In this document: positions 26,320 to 35,013 of the stretch, one piece after another | Layout: every line of letters starts with the position of its first letter | Numbering within the stretch: the stretch's first letter is position 1 | Origin: Bacteroidota bacterium | GTDB taxonomy: Bacteria > Bacteroidota > Ignavibacteria > SZUA-365 | Assembly: GCA_023432805.1 (NCBI GenBank) | Contig: JAEYUG010000108.1 | Coordinates: 5,211 to 69,210 of the forward strand | Length of the DNA stretch: 64,000 nt | Direction of reading: 5' to 3' | Made by a program: the position numbers and the translations under genes | The notes under the pieces: generated by a model | The model's database searches: none | The model's input: only the letters and a program-made list of their open reading frames with translations | Told to the model about the DNA's origin: nothing

Positions 26320-27126
26320 TCAGCGGAAGTCATTGATTTCATTGCGCAATGCGATCGCTGCCTCACGCGCCTTGTCTGCGTAATCTTCGCCTTTTCCTGC
26401 GAAGATGATGCCTCGGGACGAATTGAACACCGCACGCAGGCCAGCAGCGGAAACACCTGCTCTGACAGACTGTTCGACGTCGCCCCCCTGTGCGCCGAGT
26501 CCGGGAATCAGAATCGGCATTTCCGGAACCATGCTCCGAATCTCCGCAAGTTCGGAGGGATGTGTCGCGCCGACTACAATTCCGCAGTTCCACCGCGTAT
26601 TCCAGCGGTCGATTGCGCGAATGACATGTTTGTACATGGGCTCGCCCTGGATTTCGAGGTACTGGAAGTCTCGGGATCCAACATTGCTGGTCAATGCGAG
26701 GATGAAGACGCCGCGGTCTTCATATTCCAGGAAGGGTTCGACCGAATCGCTGCCCATGTAGGGTGCCACGGTGCATGCGTCAAAACCGAATTCGTCAAAC
26801 AATGCCCGTGCATACATGGAAGATGTGTTTCCGATGTCGCCACGCTTTGCGTCCCCGATCACGACAATGTCGGAGGGAATGGCCTCGAGCGTGCCTTCGA
26901 CGACGTCCCACATATCGCGGCCAAGCCGCTCGTAGAAGGCGAGATTGAGCTTGTAGCTCTGCACGATATCCTTTGTTGCATCGATGATCGCCCGATTGAA
27001 TGCAAGTACGGCGCTGGGCGCGCCCTGCAGGTGCAGGGGAAGTTTCGCGGGATCGGAGTCGAGACCGACGCAGAGGAGCGAGTTGTTTTTCGCCGAGATT
27101 GCGTCTAATTTTTGTAGGAAGGTCAT
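26320..27126 (-). CDS. pyrF: orotidine 5'-phosphate decarboxylase
   Basis: PyrF decarboxylates OMP to UMP, the last step of de novo pyrimidine synthesis. The 268-residue protein is of the longer 'type 2' class. Visible motifs are LLCVGLDSDPAKLP, the YKLNLAFYERLG segment, the catalytic VIGDAKRGDIGNTS, TVAPYMGSDSVEPFL, VGATHPSELAEIR, LIPGLGAQGGD and FNSSRGIIFAGK. The start at 27126 is the first ATG before the conserved FLQKLDAI. It heads the run pyrF-larC-kinase-regulator with 30-36 base gaps. Together with the split carB this covers two distant pyrimidine steps in one window. Confidence 0.96.
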   Translation of the reverse strand: MTFLQKLDAISAKNNSLLCVGLDSDPAKLPLHLQGAPSAVLAFNRAIIDATKDIVQSYKLNLAFYERLGRDMWDVVEGTLEAIPSDIVVIGDAKRGDIGNTSSMYARALFDEFGFDACTVAPYMGSDSVEPFLEYEDRGVFILALTSNVGSRDFQYLEIQGEPMYKHVIRAIDRWNTRWNCGIVVGATHPSELAEIRSMVPEMPILIPGLGAQGGDVEQSVRAGVSAAGLRAVFNSSRGIIFAGKGEDYADKAREAAIALRNEINDFR

Positions 27127-27260
27127 GCAGTATGTGGATGATTCGGTGCGGAAGCTGTCGGAATTGACGGATCCTGCAAAATAGAACGCCGCCGCATGGC
27201 AGGCAATGTACTTGCCCGTCTGACACGAAAAATCACCGGAATGCGAAGAGAAGAATTGTC

Positions 27261-27557
27261 ATGAACCCTGTTTCAATCACCCGCGTCGACGAAAAGAATC
27301 TGCGCATCATCTGGGACGATGGTACCGAGTGCATCCACCCGCTCGTATCGCTGCGTCGGAAATGCCCTTGCGCCTCCTGCACGACGGAACTTGAAAAGCA
27401 GGGTCCCGCATACATCCCGCTCTATGCCGGCGACGCCCTCACACTCGCCAGCATCGATCCGATAGGATCCTATGCGGTGCAGTTCCGTTGGAAGGACGGT
27501 CACTCGACAGGCATCTACACATACCAATACCTCCGCAGTCTGTGCCCCACCCCCTAG
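27261..27557 (+). CDS. DUF971-family protein
   Basis: The 98-residue protein matches the DUF971 (gamma-butyrobetaine hydroxylase N-terminal-like) family: LRIIWDDGTECIHPLVSLRR, the metal-type Cys cluster KCPCASCTTE, and the C-terminal AVQFRWKDGHSTGIYTYQYL. Homologues are often near Fe-S or Mrp-type ATPase genes; a zinc- or iron-binding role is plausible but not proven. The start is preceded by the purine-rich GAAGAGAAGAA. It reads in the same direction as mfd, 78 bases upstream of it, and divergently from pyrF. Confidence 0.85.
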   Translation: MNPVSITRVDEKNLRIIWDDGTECIHPLVSLRRKCPCASCTTELEKQGPAYIPLYAGDALTLASIDPIGSYAVQFRWKDGHSTGIYTYQYLRSLCPTP

Positions 27558-27635
27558 CGGGAGCATGCAGTGCTCCTGGCGTCAGATCGGGAGCATGAGA
27601 CTACCCCTCCTTCCCGAAGAACCTCACCCACGCGC

Positions 27636-30600
27636 ATGTCCCAAGCATCTCCATCTGTTCCCTTTCTCAAGCATCTGCAATCCTCGCCACTGTTACGCGC
27701 TGCAGTGGCACATTGTCCGGAGGCATGCAAATCACTGCATATCAAGGGATTGTCCGGATCACTTCCTGGGATTTTTGCGGCGCTGTGGCAGCAAAAGCAT
27801 GAGCGCCAGCTCATCGTGGTGTCACATGATCCAGATCTCGCCCTTGAGATCTGGAGCGATGTCTCCCTCATGCTCGGGGAAGAGCGCACTGTGTACGTGG
27901 GAGCACACCGTCGTGGCACGCACGACAACCGGTCCTTCGAAAACGAATTCGCGGAGCACGCAGACGTGCTCCGGAGCATCGCCCAGAATCCGAACAGAGT
28001 GGTTGTCACCGATGCCGAAACCTACGTACGAGACTTCCCGAGTGCCGAGGAAATCACGCAGCAGTCTGTTCGTCTGGACCGATTCTCTTCCTTCAAACAG
28101 GACGACCTGGTCAAGCGGCTGGCCTATGGGGGATTCGAGCGCGGCGAATATGTAGCAACGAGTGGAGAATTCGCAGTCCGAGGCGGCATCGTCGATGTAT
28201 TTCCGATCGGAGTTGACAATCCCCTGCGCATCGAGTTCTTCGGTGATGAGGTTGATTCCATCCGCGAATTCGATGCGCTCAGTCAGCGCTCCATCCGCCA
28301 GCTGGACACCATAAGTTTCGTCACATCGCTCTTCATCGAGGGCCTTGAGGGCGCGCGCAGTCTCATGCACGACTTCCTCGCCGGGGATGCGGTGTATCTG
28401 GTGGTGGAGCCTGATGTGTTGCGGCGCTGCGCCGAAGATCGGGATCTCGCACGGCAGATCATCGACCGTGTGGAGGCATCCCCGCGTTTTATTGTGAGTG
28501 TTCTTGATGCGCCTGCAGGCGCGGACGTTGTGGACCTGAAGGCGACAGCACAGCCTTCGTTCAACGGCAGTGTGGCGCTGCTGCGCGATGACATCATCCA
28601 ACGGGAGAACGACGGGTTCGCGCTCTTCCTGATCGCCGACAGCGAACAGCAGGCCCGGCGTCTCGACGACCTGCTGGCCGGTACGTCCGAAGCGGACGAG
28701 GATGTGCCCGCGGAGCGGCATCCTGTCGCATTCGTGCCACTGGCTCGGGGATTCGTGCTGCCCGACGCGAAGCTGGCCGTGATCACCGAGCATCAGGTCT
28801 TCAACAGGCAGCGCATCCAGAAACGAGTGCGCAAGGGGGTACGTGGACTCTCGCTGCGCGAGATGAAGCAGTTGCATCCCGGCGACTACGTGGTGCATGT
28901 CGACAAGGGAATCGGGAAGTTTTCCGGGTTTCATACGATCAAGGTCGCTGGTGGTATGCAGGAGACGGCGAAGATTCTCTATGCCGACGGCGACGCGCTC
29001 TACGTCAATCTCAACTATCTCGGCCGGCTGCAGAAGTACTCGAGCGAGGAGGGTGCCGAGCCGAAGCTCTCGAAGCTTGGCACGGGCGAGTGGGACCGGC
29101 TGAAGGAACGCACGAAGAAACGGCTCAAGGACATCGCGCGCGATCTGATCACGCTCTACGCGCAGCGGAAGGTTGCGAAGGGATTCGCATTCTCACCAGA
29201 CGGGCACTGGCAGCGTGAGATGGAGGCCGGGTTCATGTACGAGGACACCCCCGATCAGCATCAGGCCACTGTCGATGTCAAGCGCGACATGGAGGAGGCG
29301 GTGCCGATGGACCGGCTGGTCTGCGGCGACGTGGGCTACGGCAAGACCGAGGTGGCGGTGCGGGCAGCGTTCAAGGCCGTGATCGACGGCAAGCAGGTTG
29401 CGGTGCTCGTACCGACCACGATTCTCGCCCAGCAGCATTTCAATACGTTCCAGGACCGGCTGCACCGGTATTCGGTGGTTGTCGAAGCGTTGTCGCGCTT
29501 CAAGAACGCCGTGCAGCAAAAGGACGTACTCGACCGGCTCGCGCGCGGCAAGGTCGACATTGTGATCGGGACGCACCGGCTGCTGAGCAAGGATGTCGAT
29601 TTCAAGGACATCGGACTCCTGATCGTCGACGAGGAGCATCGCTTCGGCGTCGCCGCAAAGGAGAAGCTGCGGCAGATACGCGCGAACATCGACACGCTCA
29701 CCCTTACCGCCACGCCGATTCCCCGTACGCTGAACTTCTCGCTGCTGGGCGCGCGCGACCTGTCGGTCATCGAAACGCCGCCGCGCAACAGGCTTCCCAT
29801 CATCACGAGCATCGTCCCCTTCGACCGGGGCATCGTGACCGAGGGTGTGCAAAGGGAGCTCGAACGCGGCGGTCAGGTGTACTTCGTCAGCGACCGCATC
29901 AGTGATCTCGAGCAGCTGGCTGACAAGCTGCGCGTCTACGTCCCCCATGTGCGCATCGGCATCGCCCATGGGCAGATCACGGGTCCCGAGCTCGAGCGTA
30001 TCATGATGCGCTTCATGGAGAAGAAGATCGACGTCCTCGTCACGACCAAGATCGTGGAATCCGGTCTCGACATCCCGAACGCCAACACCATCTTCATCAA
30101 TCGGGCTGACCGATTCGGACTGGCAGAACTCTACCAGTTGCGCGGACGCGTCGGCCGCTCGAACACCCAGGCCTACGCCTACCTGCTCGTCCCCCCTGAA
30201 GCGAAGATGAGCACCGATGCGCTCAAGCGGCTGCAGGCGATCGAGGAGTTCTCCGAACTCGGTACTGGATTCCAGCTTGCCATGCGCGACATGGAGATCC
30301 GCGGTGCGGGAAATCTTCTGGGAGGAGAGCAAAGCGGTTTCATCACAGAGATCGGGTTCGAACTCTACATGAGCACCCTCGAGGAAGCCGTCTCCGAACT
30401 CAAGCATGACGAGTTTCAGGGGCTCTTTGCAGAGTCGGAGAAGGCGGCGCGACCAAGGCCCGACGTGGTCATGGAACTCGGACTCGACGCATTCCTTCCA
30501 CAGGAGTACGTCCGCAGCAGCACCGAACGCTTCGATCTTTACCGTCGACTTTACGACGCGGAATCCGCCGAGGGCATCAAGGAGGTCGAAGACGAAATCT

Positions 30601-30968
30601 TCGACCGGTTCGGCCTCTTTCCCCCCGAGACCGAGAACCTGCTGCGCATCGTGCGCATGCGTCTGATCGCGGCGCACATCAGGCTGGCGCGCGTGACCTG
30701 GGAGGCACCCGTGCTCACGCTCGTGTTCCCCCCCGAGAGCGATGCCGAGTTCTACGACCGCCATTTCCAGCCGATGGTACAGTGGATCATGGATCGCCGC
30801 GACCGCATGAAGCTCGAACAGGACCGCACACAGGTACGTGTTGTGGTTACCGGCGTTGACACCCTCGATGACGTCTCATCCCTGCTCGCCGACCTGCTCG
30901 CAACCTGCAGCACGGATGCAGACGACACCGCAACAGAAGGTTCTGCTGCAGCCTCTCCCCATAACTGA
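27636..30968 (+). CDS. mfd: transcription-repair coupling factor Mfd
   Basis: Mfd is an ATP-dependent translocase that removes stalled RNA polymerase and recruits UvrA to lesions. The 1110-residue protein shows the UvrB-like N-terminal module (RLAYGGFERGEYVATSGEFA, RGGIVDVFPIG). The RNA-polymerase-interacting CarD-like domain follows (HPGDYVVHVDKGIGKFSGFH), then motor motifs (LVCGDVGYGKTEVAVRAAF, VLVPTTILAQQH, IVDEEHRFGV, LTATPIPRTLNFSL, VTTKIVESGLDIPNANT, YQLRGRVGRSN). The TRG region and C-terminal D7 domain (MRDMEIRGAGNLLGGEQSGF) end the chain. An in-frame GTG at 27570 exists, but the ATG at 27636 starts nearer the conserved region. Length is normal. Confidence 0.96.
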   Translation: MSQASPSVPFLKHLQSSPLLRAAVAHCPEACKSLHIKGLSGSLPGIFAALWQQKHERQLIVVSHDPDLALEIWSDVSLMLGEERTVYVGAHRRGTHDNRSFENEFAEHADVLRSIAQNPNRVVVTDAETYVRDFPSAEEITQQSVRLDRFSSFKQDDLVKRLAYGGFERGEYVATSGEFAVRGGIVDVFPIGVDNPLRIEFFGDEVDSIREFDALSQRSIRQLDTISFVTSLFIEGLEGARSLMHDFLAGDAVYLVVEPDVLRRCAEDRDLARQIIDRVEASPRFIVSVLDAPAGADVVDLKATAQPSFNGSVALLRDDIIQRENDGFALFLIADSEQQARRLDDLLAGTSEADEDVPAERHPVAFVPLARGFVLPDAKLAVITEHQVFNRQRIQKRVRKGVRGLSLREMKQLHPGDYVVHVDKGIGKFSGFHTIKVAGGMQETAKILYADGDALYVNLNYLGRLQKYSSEEGAEPKLSKLGTGEWDRLKERTKKRLKDIARDLITLYAQRKVAKGFAFSPDGHWQREMEAGFMYEDTPDQHQATVDVKRDMEEAVPMDRLVCGDVGYGKTEVAVRAAFKAVIDGKQVAVLVPTTILAQQHFNTFQDRLHRYSVVVEALSRFKNAVQQKDVLDRLARGKVDIVIGTHRLLSKDVDFKDIGLLIVDEEHRFGVAAKEKLRQIRANIDTLTLTATPIPRTLNFSLLGARDLSVIETPPRNRLPIITSIVPFDRGIVTEGVQRELERGGQVYFVSDRISDLEQLADKLRVYVPHVRIGIAHGQITGPELERIMMRFMEKKIDVLVTTKIVESGLDIPNANTIFINRADRFGLAELYQLRGRVGRSNTQAYAYLLVPPEAKMSTDALKRLQAIEEFSELGTGFQLAMRDMEIRGAGNLLGGEQSGFITEIGFELYMSTLEEAVSELKHDEFQGLFAESEKAARPRPDVVMELGLDAFLPQEYVRSSTERFDLYRRLYDAESAEGIKEVEDEIFDRFGLFPPETENLLRIVRMRLIAAHIRLARVTWEAPVLTLVFPPESDAEFYDRHFQPMVQWIMDRRDRMKLEQDRTQVRVVVTGVDTLDDVSSLLADLLATCSTDADDTATEGSAAASPHN

Positions 30969-31018
30969 CCCACATGCTGAGACGTGTTGCGCAGTGTACT
31001 GTGAGTAGCACGACATGG

Positions 31019-32215
31019 TCACAGATGCGTGTCGACCGGGGACCCGAGAAATGATTCAATGCTGACGCCGTCGCCCCCCACCAGCAACAGACGCTGCCTG
31101 CCGAACTGCTGCTCGAAGGCCGTCGCCCCTGCCTGCACGTCACGCACCCTTCCGCTTTTCACTTCGATGGCTGTCAGTCCTCTGCGTGTTTTGACGATGA
31201 AGTCGACCTCGCGCTGGCCATCGCGCCAGTAGTAGAGTTCACGCCTCGCCGTCATTGCATCGTTGACGAGGTGGCTTCCGATGGCCGATTCGACGAGCCG
31301 TCCCCAATAGGCGCGATCGGTCTGTGCCTCTTCGAAGGTGTATTCCCCCATCACCGACATCAGTGCGTTGTTGAACACCTGCAGCTTCGGACTTGAGGCC
31401 CTGCGGCGCACGGTTTCTCCCGCGTACTTCTGCAATCCCGTCACCATGCCGGCAGCTGCAAGCAGATCGAGGTAGTGCGCGACAGTGGTCGTGTTACCGG
31501 CATCCTGCAGCTGGCCGACCATCTTTGTGTAGGAGAGAATCTGCCCTGAATACGCGCAGCTCAGCTCGAAGACGCGACGCAGCAATGCCGGCTTGTCGAT
31601 GCGGGTCAGCAGCATGACGTCACGCGACAAGGTGGTCTCGACGAGGGTGTCGAGCACATATCTGCGCCATCGCTCCTCGTCGTCGATGAGCGGTGCTGCG
31701 CCTGGGTAACCGCCGAAATACACGAACTGCTCGAGCGACCAGCCGAAGGTCTGGCGCATTTCTGCGTAGGACCAATGCGGTACGTGAATGACCTCGAAGC
31801 GTCCGGCCAGGCTTTCGGTGAGTCCGCTCTGGATCAGCAGTGGCGCCGAACCGAGCAGCACGACCCGGAGCGCACGTCGGGCGCGCGTGTCTTCATCCCA
31901 CAGCAGTTTGACCGTTTCGGGCCAGCCCTCGACCTTCTGCACTTCGTCGATGACGAGAACCGTCCGCCCGCGTCCCGCCAGGACGCGTGCCGTCTCCCAC
32001 TGCTGACGCAGCCATGCGGCATCGCGCAGTGTCGGTTCATCCGCACTGGCCAGATGCACAGGCATGTCGAGCGTGTCGGCAATCTGGCTGACGATCGTGG
32101 TCTTGCCGACCTGGCGCGGACCCGCTAGCACCTGCATGAACCGACGGGGTTCGAGCAGGCGCCGCTGCAACACCTCGGCCATGGGCCGGCGATACGTTCG
32201 TACATGTGCGCTCAC
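31019..32215 (-). CDS. AAA+ ATPase with C-terminal DUF4143 domain
   Basis: The 398-residue protein has an AAA_14-type ATPase with Walker A VLAGPRQVGKTTIVSQIAD, Walker B GRTVLVIDEVQKVEGWPE and sensor VLLGSAPLLIQSGLTESLAG. A DUF4143 domain follows: HYLDLLAAAGMVTGLQKYA, then GRLVESAIGSHLVND and the PD-(D/E)xK-like end LYYWRDGQREVDFIVKT and LTAIEVKSG. The family is widespread and scattered in bacteria and archaea, and its role is unknown. The start chosen is GTG at 32215 because GGAGG (32225-32221) lies 5 bases before it; a TTG at 32236 is in frame. Two matching palindromes cover the promoter just upstream. The patchy family distribution suggests an acquired accessory gene. Confidence 0.88.
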   Translation of the reverse strand: MSAHVRTYRRPMAEVLQRRLLEPRRFMQVLAGPRQVGKTTIVSQIADTLDMPVHLASADEPTLRDAAWLRQQWETARVLAGRGRTVLVIDEVQKVEGWPETVKLLWDEDTRARRALRVVLLGSAPLLIQSGLTESLAGRFEVIHVPHWSYAEMRQTFGWSLEQFVYFGGYPGAAPLIDDEERWRRYVLDTLVETTLSRDVMLLTRIDKPALLRRVFELSCAYSGQILSYTKMVGQLQDAGNTTTVAHYLDLLAAAGMVTGLQKYAGETVRRRASSPKLQVFNNALMSVMGEYTFEEAQTDRAYWGRLVESAIGSHLVNDAMTARRELYYWRDGQREVDFIVKTRRGLTAIEVKSGRVRDVQAGATAFEQQFGRQRLLLVGGDGVSIESFLGSPVDTHL

Positions 32216-32228
32216 GACAACCTCCGAA

Positions 32229-32270
32229 TTACTCAATACTCTGAGTAAATTTACTCAACACATTGAGTAA
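32229..32270. promoter_or_regulatory. twin palindromic operators upstream of the DUF4143 ATPase
   Basis: Two 20-bp palindromes, 32229-32248 and 32251-32270, share the arms TTACTCA and TGAGTAA around 6-base centres. Their centres are 22 bp apart, two helical turns, as expected for cooperative binding of two repressor dimers on one face of the DNA. Confidence 0.7.
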
Positions 32271-32276
32271 TTCAAG
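32246..32276 (-). promoter_or_regulatory. promoter overlapped by the twin operators
   Basis: On the minus strand CTTG (32276-32273), 19 bases, TAAATTTA (32253-32246) fits the Bacteroidota -33/-7 pattern with one mismatch in each box. The -7 box bridges the inner arms of the two palindromes, so a bound regulator would block it. Confidence 0.45.
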
Positions 32277-32280
32277 AGGC

Positions 32281-32304
32281 CTGCGCGAACTTCTTCAGAA
32301 GGGT
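32281..32304 (+). repeat. 24-bp direct repeat, left copy
   Basis: Positions 32281-32304 match 33427-33450 at 23 of 24 bases. The right copy is the 3' end of the acyl-CoA dehydrogenase-family gene (codons for LLKKFAQ). The left copy is outside any gene, between the DUF4143 ATPase and the small T9SS gene. Confidence 0.85.
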
Positions 32305-32352
32305 TGTTCCATTGCACACCCCGCCATCCCCACATCGCAGCGATCGAGCGTT

Positions 32353-33324
32353 TCACTCAAGAACGAGGATGGGACGATACGCTGACGACTCGGGAGTGCG
32401 CAGTCGACAGAGGTACATCCCGGGCGGCATCGACCCCATGGAGAGATGCGTCCAGTGCATGCCCGGCGCACATGTGACATCATACGCATTTGTGACAATC
32501 GCACCGTGAAGGTCGAGGATGTCAATGACCACGCGGGCCTGCTTCGAAAGAACAAAGGGGATTGTCGTATGTGTCCTGACGGGGTTCGGATAGTTCGGCA
32601 GGAGCAGTACGGACGGCACAACAGCATCCGCAGGACCTACTGCATCGGTCGTACTCCTCCGGTACGAATCAGTTGCGCTCCAATCGAAAAAGTTCATCTC
32701 CTCGCTCAGGTACGCAACCAGACCTTCAGTTCGTGATAGCGTCAGCGTTTGCTGGATGCCATAGTCGAGACAGTCCGTATATCGCGTGCGCAGCAACAGC
32801 GAGTCACCACGCACCTGCAGCGAGTCATCCAGCGCTGCATCGTAGAATCGATAATAGCGCGGATACGAATACCAGAGTCCCCACTCTTCATTCGGGCAGC
32901 GCGGACTGAAGCGCACCGTATCCGCGAAGAACCACCCCTGGAGCGATGTATTCCCAGCCCCAAGGTGCTGCGATGCGTCCTCACGCAGTATGCTCGCGTA
33001 CGTCTCCTCCACTGAGGAGGATGAAACCACCCGGTGTCGTTTCCGGATGGTCCGAACACCCAACCGCCTCACCGTCAGGTGATGGTTCGAGACAGGATCT
33101 CCCGGTGTCGTGACGACGGAGTCGACCCGAACCTCGATGGTTCCGGAAAAGGCATCGAAGGTGGAGAGAGTATCCGGCATGAACGACGTAGGAATCCCTG
33201 TTCGCTCATAGAAAAATGTCACCGTGTTCCCTGCGGACAACCCGTGAAGAGCGTCGAATGTCTGCGCATCCATAGTACCCGTCAGGCAGATCACTACCAT
33301 TGAGAAAAGCCACCTGGATCTCAT
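32353..33324 (-). CDS. small T9SS-exported secreted protein
   Basis: The 323-residue protein has a signal peptide (WLFSMVVICLTGTMDAQ), and AGGAG 6 bases before the ATG. The ~220-residue central domain is not recognised; it is rich in aromatic and charged residues (NEEWGLWYSYPRYYRFYDAA) with a few Cys. The last ~85 residues are a T9SS sorting domain: LLPNYPNPVRTHTTIPFVLS, VVIDILDLHGAIV, GMHWTHLSMGSMPPGMYL. It is thus a predicted surface or secreted protein. The gene and its flanks are bracketed by a 24-bp direct repeat (32281 and 33427), so it may be a later insertion behind the dehydrogenase operon. Confidence 0.82.
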   Translation of the reverse strand: MRSRWLFSMVVICLTGTMDAQTFDALHGLSAGNTVTFFYERTGIPTSFMPDTLSTFDAFSGTIEVRVDSVVTTPGDPVSNHHLTVRRLGVRTIRKRHRVVSSSSVEETYASILREDASQHLGAGNTSLQGWFFADTVRFSPRCPNEEWGLWYSYPRYYRFYDAALDDSLQVRGDSLLLRTRYTDCLDYGIQQTLTLSRTEGLVAYLSEEMNFFDWSATDSYRRSTTDAVGPADAVVPSVLLLPNYPNPVRTHTTIPFVLSKQARVVIDILDLHGAIVTNAYDVTCAPGMHWTHLSMGSMPPGMYLCRLRTPESSAYRPILVLE

Positions 33325-33420
33325 TTCCTACTCCTGTCACACAACTGCATGACACATGACAATGCGCAATGATTCCCTGCCAGATGCTCGCGTTCCATCT
33401 GGACAACGCCGAGTAATGAA

Positions 33421-34137
33421 TCAGGTCTGCGCGAACTTCTTCAGGAGGGTGGCGGGACGGTAGCGGTCGTCGCCGAGTTCGGTGTGCAGCGCCGTGAGCA
33501 GCGCGTGGAGATGCTTCCAGCTGATGCGGGCGCCGAGCGCGAAGGGTCCGGCCGGATAGTTCACCCCGAGGGTCATCGCCGTGTCGACATCCTCTTGCGA
33601 TGCAACGCCGCACTGATGTGCGTAGACAGCCTCATTGATGATCAGCGCGATGATGCGGGGATACACCATGCCGATCTCGTCGGCAACCATCTCGATCTCG
33701 CGACCGATGCTCGCAAAGAACATCTGGAGGACGGGATCGAGGGTGGGTGCAACGCCATGCGGACGACAGACCTCGATCATCGGCGCCGCGCTCATGCCGG
33801 CCAAGGCCGCCATGCCGGTCAGACGGGGGGAAACCTCTGCCCCGCCGAGCCGGGCGGCCAACTCGCTGGCGGTGACAGCCGCCGCGTTGCATAGCAGCGG
33901 CACGGAGGGAAACTCCGAGTGGATGTCGGCCAGCAAACGCAACCGCCGGTCGGTGAGGCGCACGTTGAGATCGATCACGAGATCCACCGAGGGCGCCTCG
34001 TCGGGCGCATGCAGCAGCTGCACGTGATCAGGCAGCGGCGTGCGGAGGTTCCTGCCGTAGTAGAGGCAGCCGTGGCCGGCGCAGAGGGCGAACCATTCGT
34101 CTGCGATGTGGCGGGGACCCAGCAGCAGGATGGTCAT
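33421..34137 (-). CDS. 3-hydroxyacyl-CoA dehydrogenase C-terminal-domain protein
   Basis: The 238-residue protein keeps the helical C-terminal domain of 3-hydroxyacyl-CoA dehydrogenases (MVYPRIIALIINEAVYAHQC, ASQEDVDTAMTLGVNYPAGP, ISWKHLHALLTALHTELGDD, RYRPATLLKKF). The N-terminal part is short and lacks the GxGxxG NAD-binding loop (it reads MTILLLGPRHIADEW). It overlaps the complete hbd-like gene by ATGA. It may therefore form a hetero-oligomer with, or act as an accessory to, the adjacent dehydrogenase; activity on its own with NAD is doubtful. Its last 24 bases are duplicated at 32281-32304. A 7-bp hairpin at 33380-33402 follows the stop. Confidence 0.8.
   Translation of the reverse strand: MTILLLGPRHIADEWFALCAGHGCLYYGRNLRTPLPDHVQLLHAPDEAPSVDLVIDLNVRLTDRRLRLLADIHSEFPSVPLLCNAAAVTASELAARLGGAEVSPRLTGMAALAGMSAAPMIEVCRPHGVAPTLDPVLQMFFASIGREIEMVADEIGMVYPRIIALIINEAVYAHQCGVASQEDVDTAMTLGVNYPAGPFALGARISWKHLHALLTALHTELGDDRYRPATLLKKFAQT
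33427..33450 (+). repeat. 24-bp direct repeat, right copy
   Basis: This is the partner of 32281-32304 (one mismatch). It codes on the minus strand for the last residues of the dehydrogenase-family protein, so this copy is probably the original. Confidence 0.85.
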
Positions 34138-34994
34138 GCCTTCTCCTCATGGCTGTAGAAGCCGCGACCGGTCTTGCGACCGAGCAGTCCCGCCTCAACC
34201 ATGCCGCGCTGGATGTGCGAGGGACGGTAGCGGGGATCTCCGTGAAACGCTTCGAAGAGGGATCGCGTCACTTCATAGTTGACATCATTGCCGATCAGAT
34301 CCATCAACTCGAAGGGTCCCATGCGGAAGCCGTGCGCGCGCATGATGCGGTCGACGGCCTCGGGCGCGGCGACCTGCTCGTCGATGATGCGTAGTGCCTC
34401 GTTGTAGAAGGGACGCGCAACGCGATTGACCACGAAGCCGGGGGTATCCTTCACCCGCACGGGCGTCTTGCCGAGTTCACGGGCGAACTGCATGAGTCCG
34501 TCGACGACGGCGGGATCGGTGAGCCGTCCGCCGACGACTTCGACCAGCTTCATGAGCGTGGCGGGGTTGAAGAAGTGGAGTCCCGCCACCCGCTCGGGAT
34601 GCGTTGCGGCCGTGGCAATGCTCGTGACCGGAAGCGACGAGGTGTTGGTCGCAAGTACAGTGTCAGACCGACAGATCTGCGCAAGCCTTGCAAACAGGTC
34701 GCGCTTGAGCGCGAGTGCCTCGGGAACGGCCTCGATCACACAGTCGCAGGGTGCGATGGAGTCGAGCGTTGTCGAGAGCGAGATGCGTGCGAGTGCGGCA
34801 TCGCGTGCAGCGGACTCGAGCTTGCCCTTCGCGACCGAGCCGTCGAGAAAGCGCGTGATGCCGGCGTGCGCGCGATCGAGGTAGCTCTGCTCGATGTCAT
34901 GAAGCACGACGGTGCGGTGCGCGAGTGCGGCAGCGGTCGCGATGCCGGCACCCATGGTGCCGGATCCGATGACTGCGATGTGGGTGTATGTCAT
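34134..34994 (-). CDS. hbd: 3-hydroxybutyryl-CoA dehydrogenase
   Basis: This NAD(P)-dependent enzyme interconverts acetoacetyl-CoA and 3-hydroxybutyryl-CoA, or related short-chain substrates. The 286-residue protein shows the Rossmann loop IAVIGSGTMGAGIATAAAL, DCVIEAVPEALALKRDLF, TNTSSLPVTSIA, the catalytic HFFNPATLMKLVEVV and PGFVVNRVARPFYNEALRI, and the C-terminal PFELMDLIGNDVNYEV. The start at 34994 lies just after the 54-bp repeat array that separates it from icmF. Together with icmF and an enoyl-CoA hydratase on the same strand it suggests short- or branched-chain acyl-CoA metabolism. Confidence 0.94.
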   Translation of the reverse strand: MTYTHIAVIGSGTMGAGIATAAALAHRTVVLHDIEQSYLDRAHAGITRFLDGSVAKGKLESAARDAALARISLSTTLDSIAPCDCVIEAVPEALALKRDLFARLAQICRSDTVLATNTSSLPVTSIATAATHPERVAGLHFFNPATLMKLVEVVGGRLTDPAVVDGLMQFARELGKTPVRVKDTPGFVVNRVARPFYNEALRIIDEQVAAPEAVDRIMRAHGFRMGPFELMDLIGNDVNYEVTRSLFEAFHGDPRYRPSHIQRGMVEAGLLGRKTGRGFYSHEEKA

Positions 34995-35013
34995 GCGTAC
35001 CTCGCTACGGGAG

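Noticed and set aside
24847..27108. Very long open frame (753 codons) on the plus strand opposite pyrF, larC and the kinase
   Set aside because: The opposite strand carries three recognisable, adjacent genes. The plus-strand text is Arg/His-rich with no motifs, a common antisense shadow in high-GC DNA; part is the complement of the His-codon repeats.
27560..27576. Hairpin GGAGCA-TGCAG-TGCTCC as a terminator between the DUF971 gene and mfd
   Set aside because: Only a 6-bp stem with no T-run; it may be chance, and both genes may be co-transcribed.
33380..33402. Hairpin after the dehydrogenase-family gene as an intrinsic terminator
   Set aside because: A 7-bp stem with a 9-base loop and no T-run; not reported as a separate terminator.
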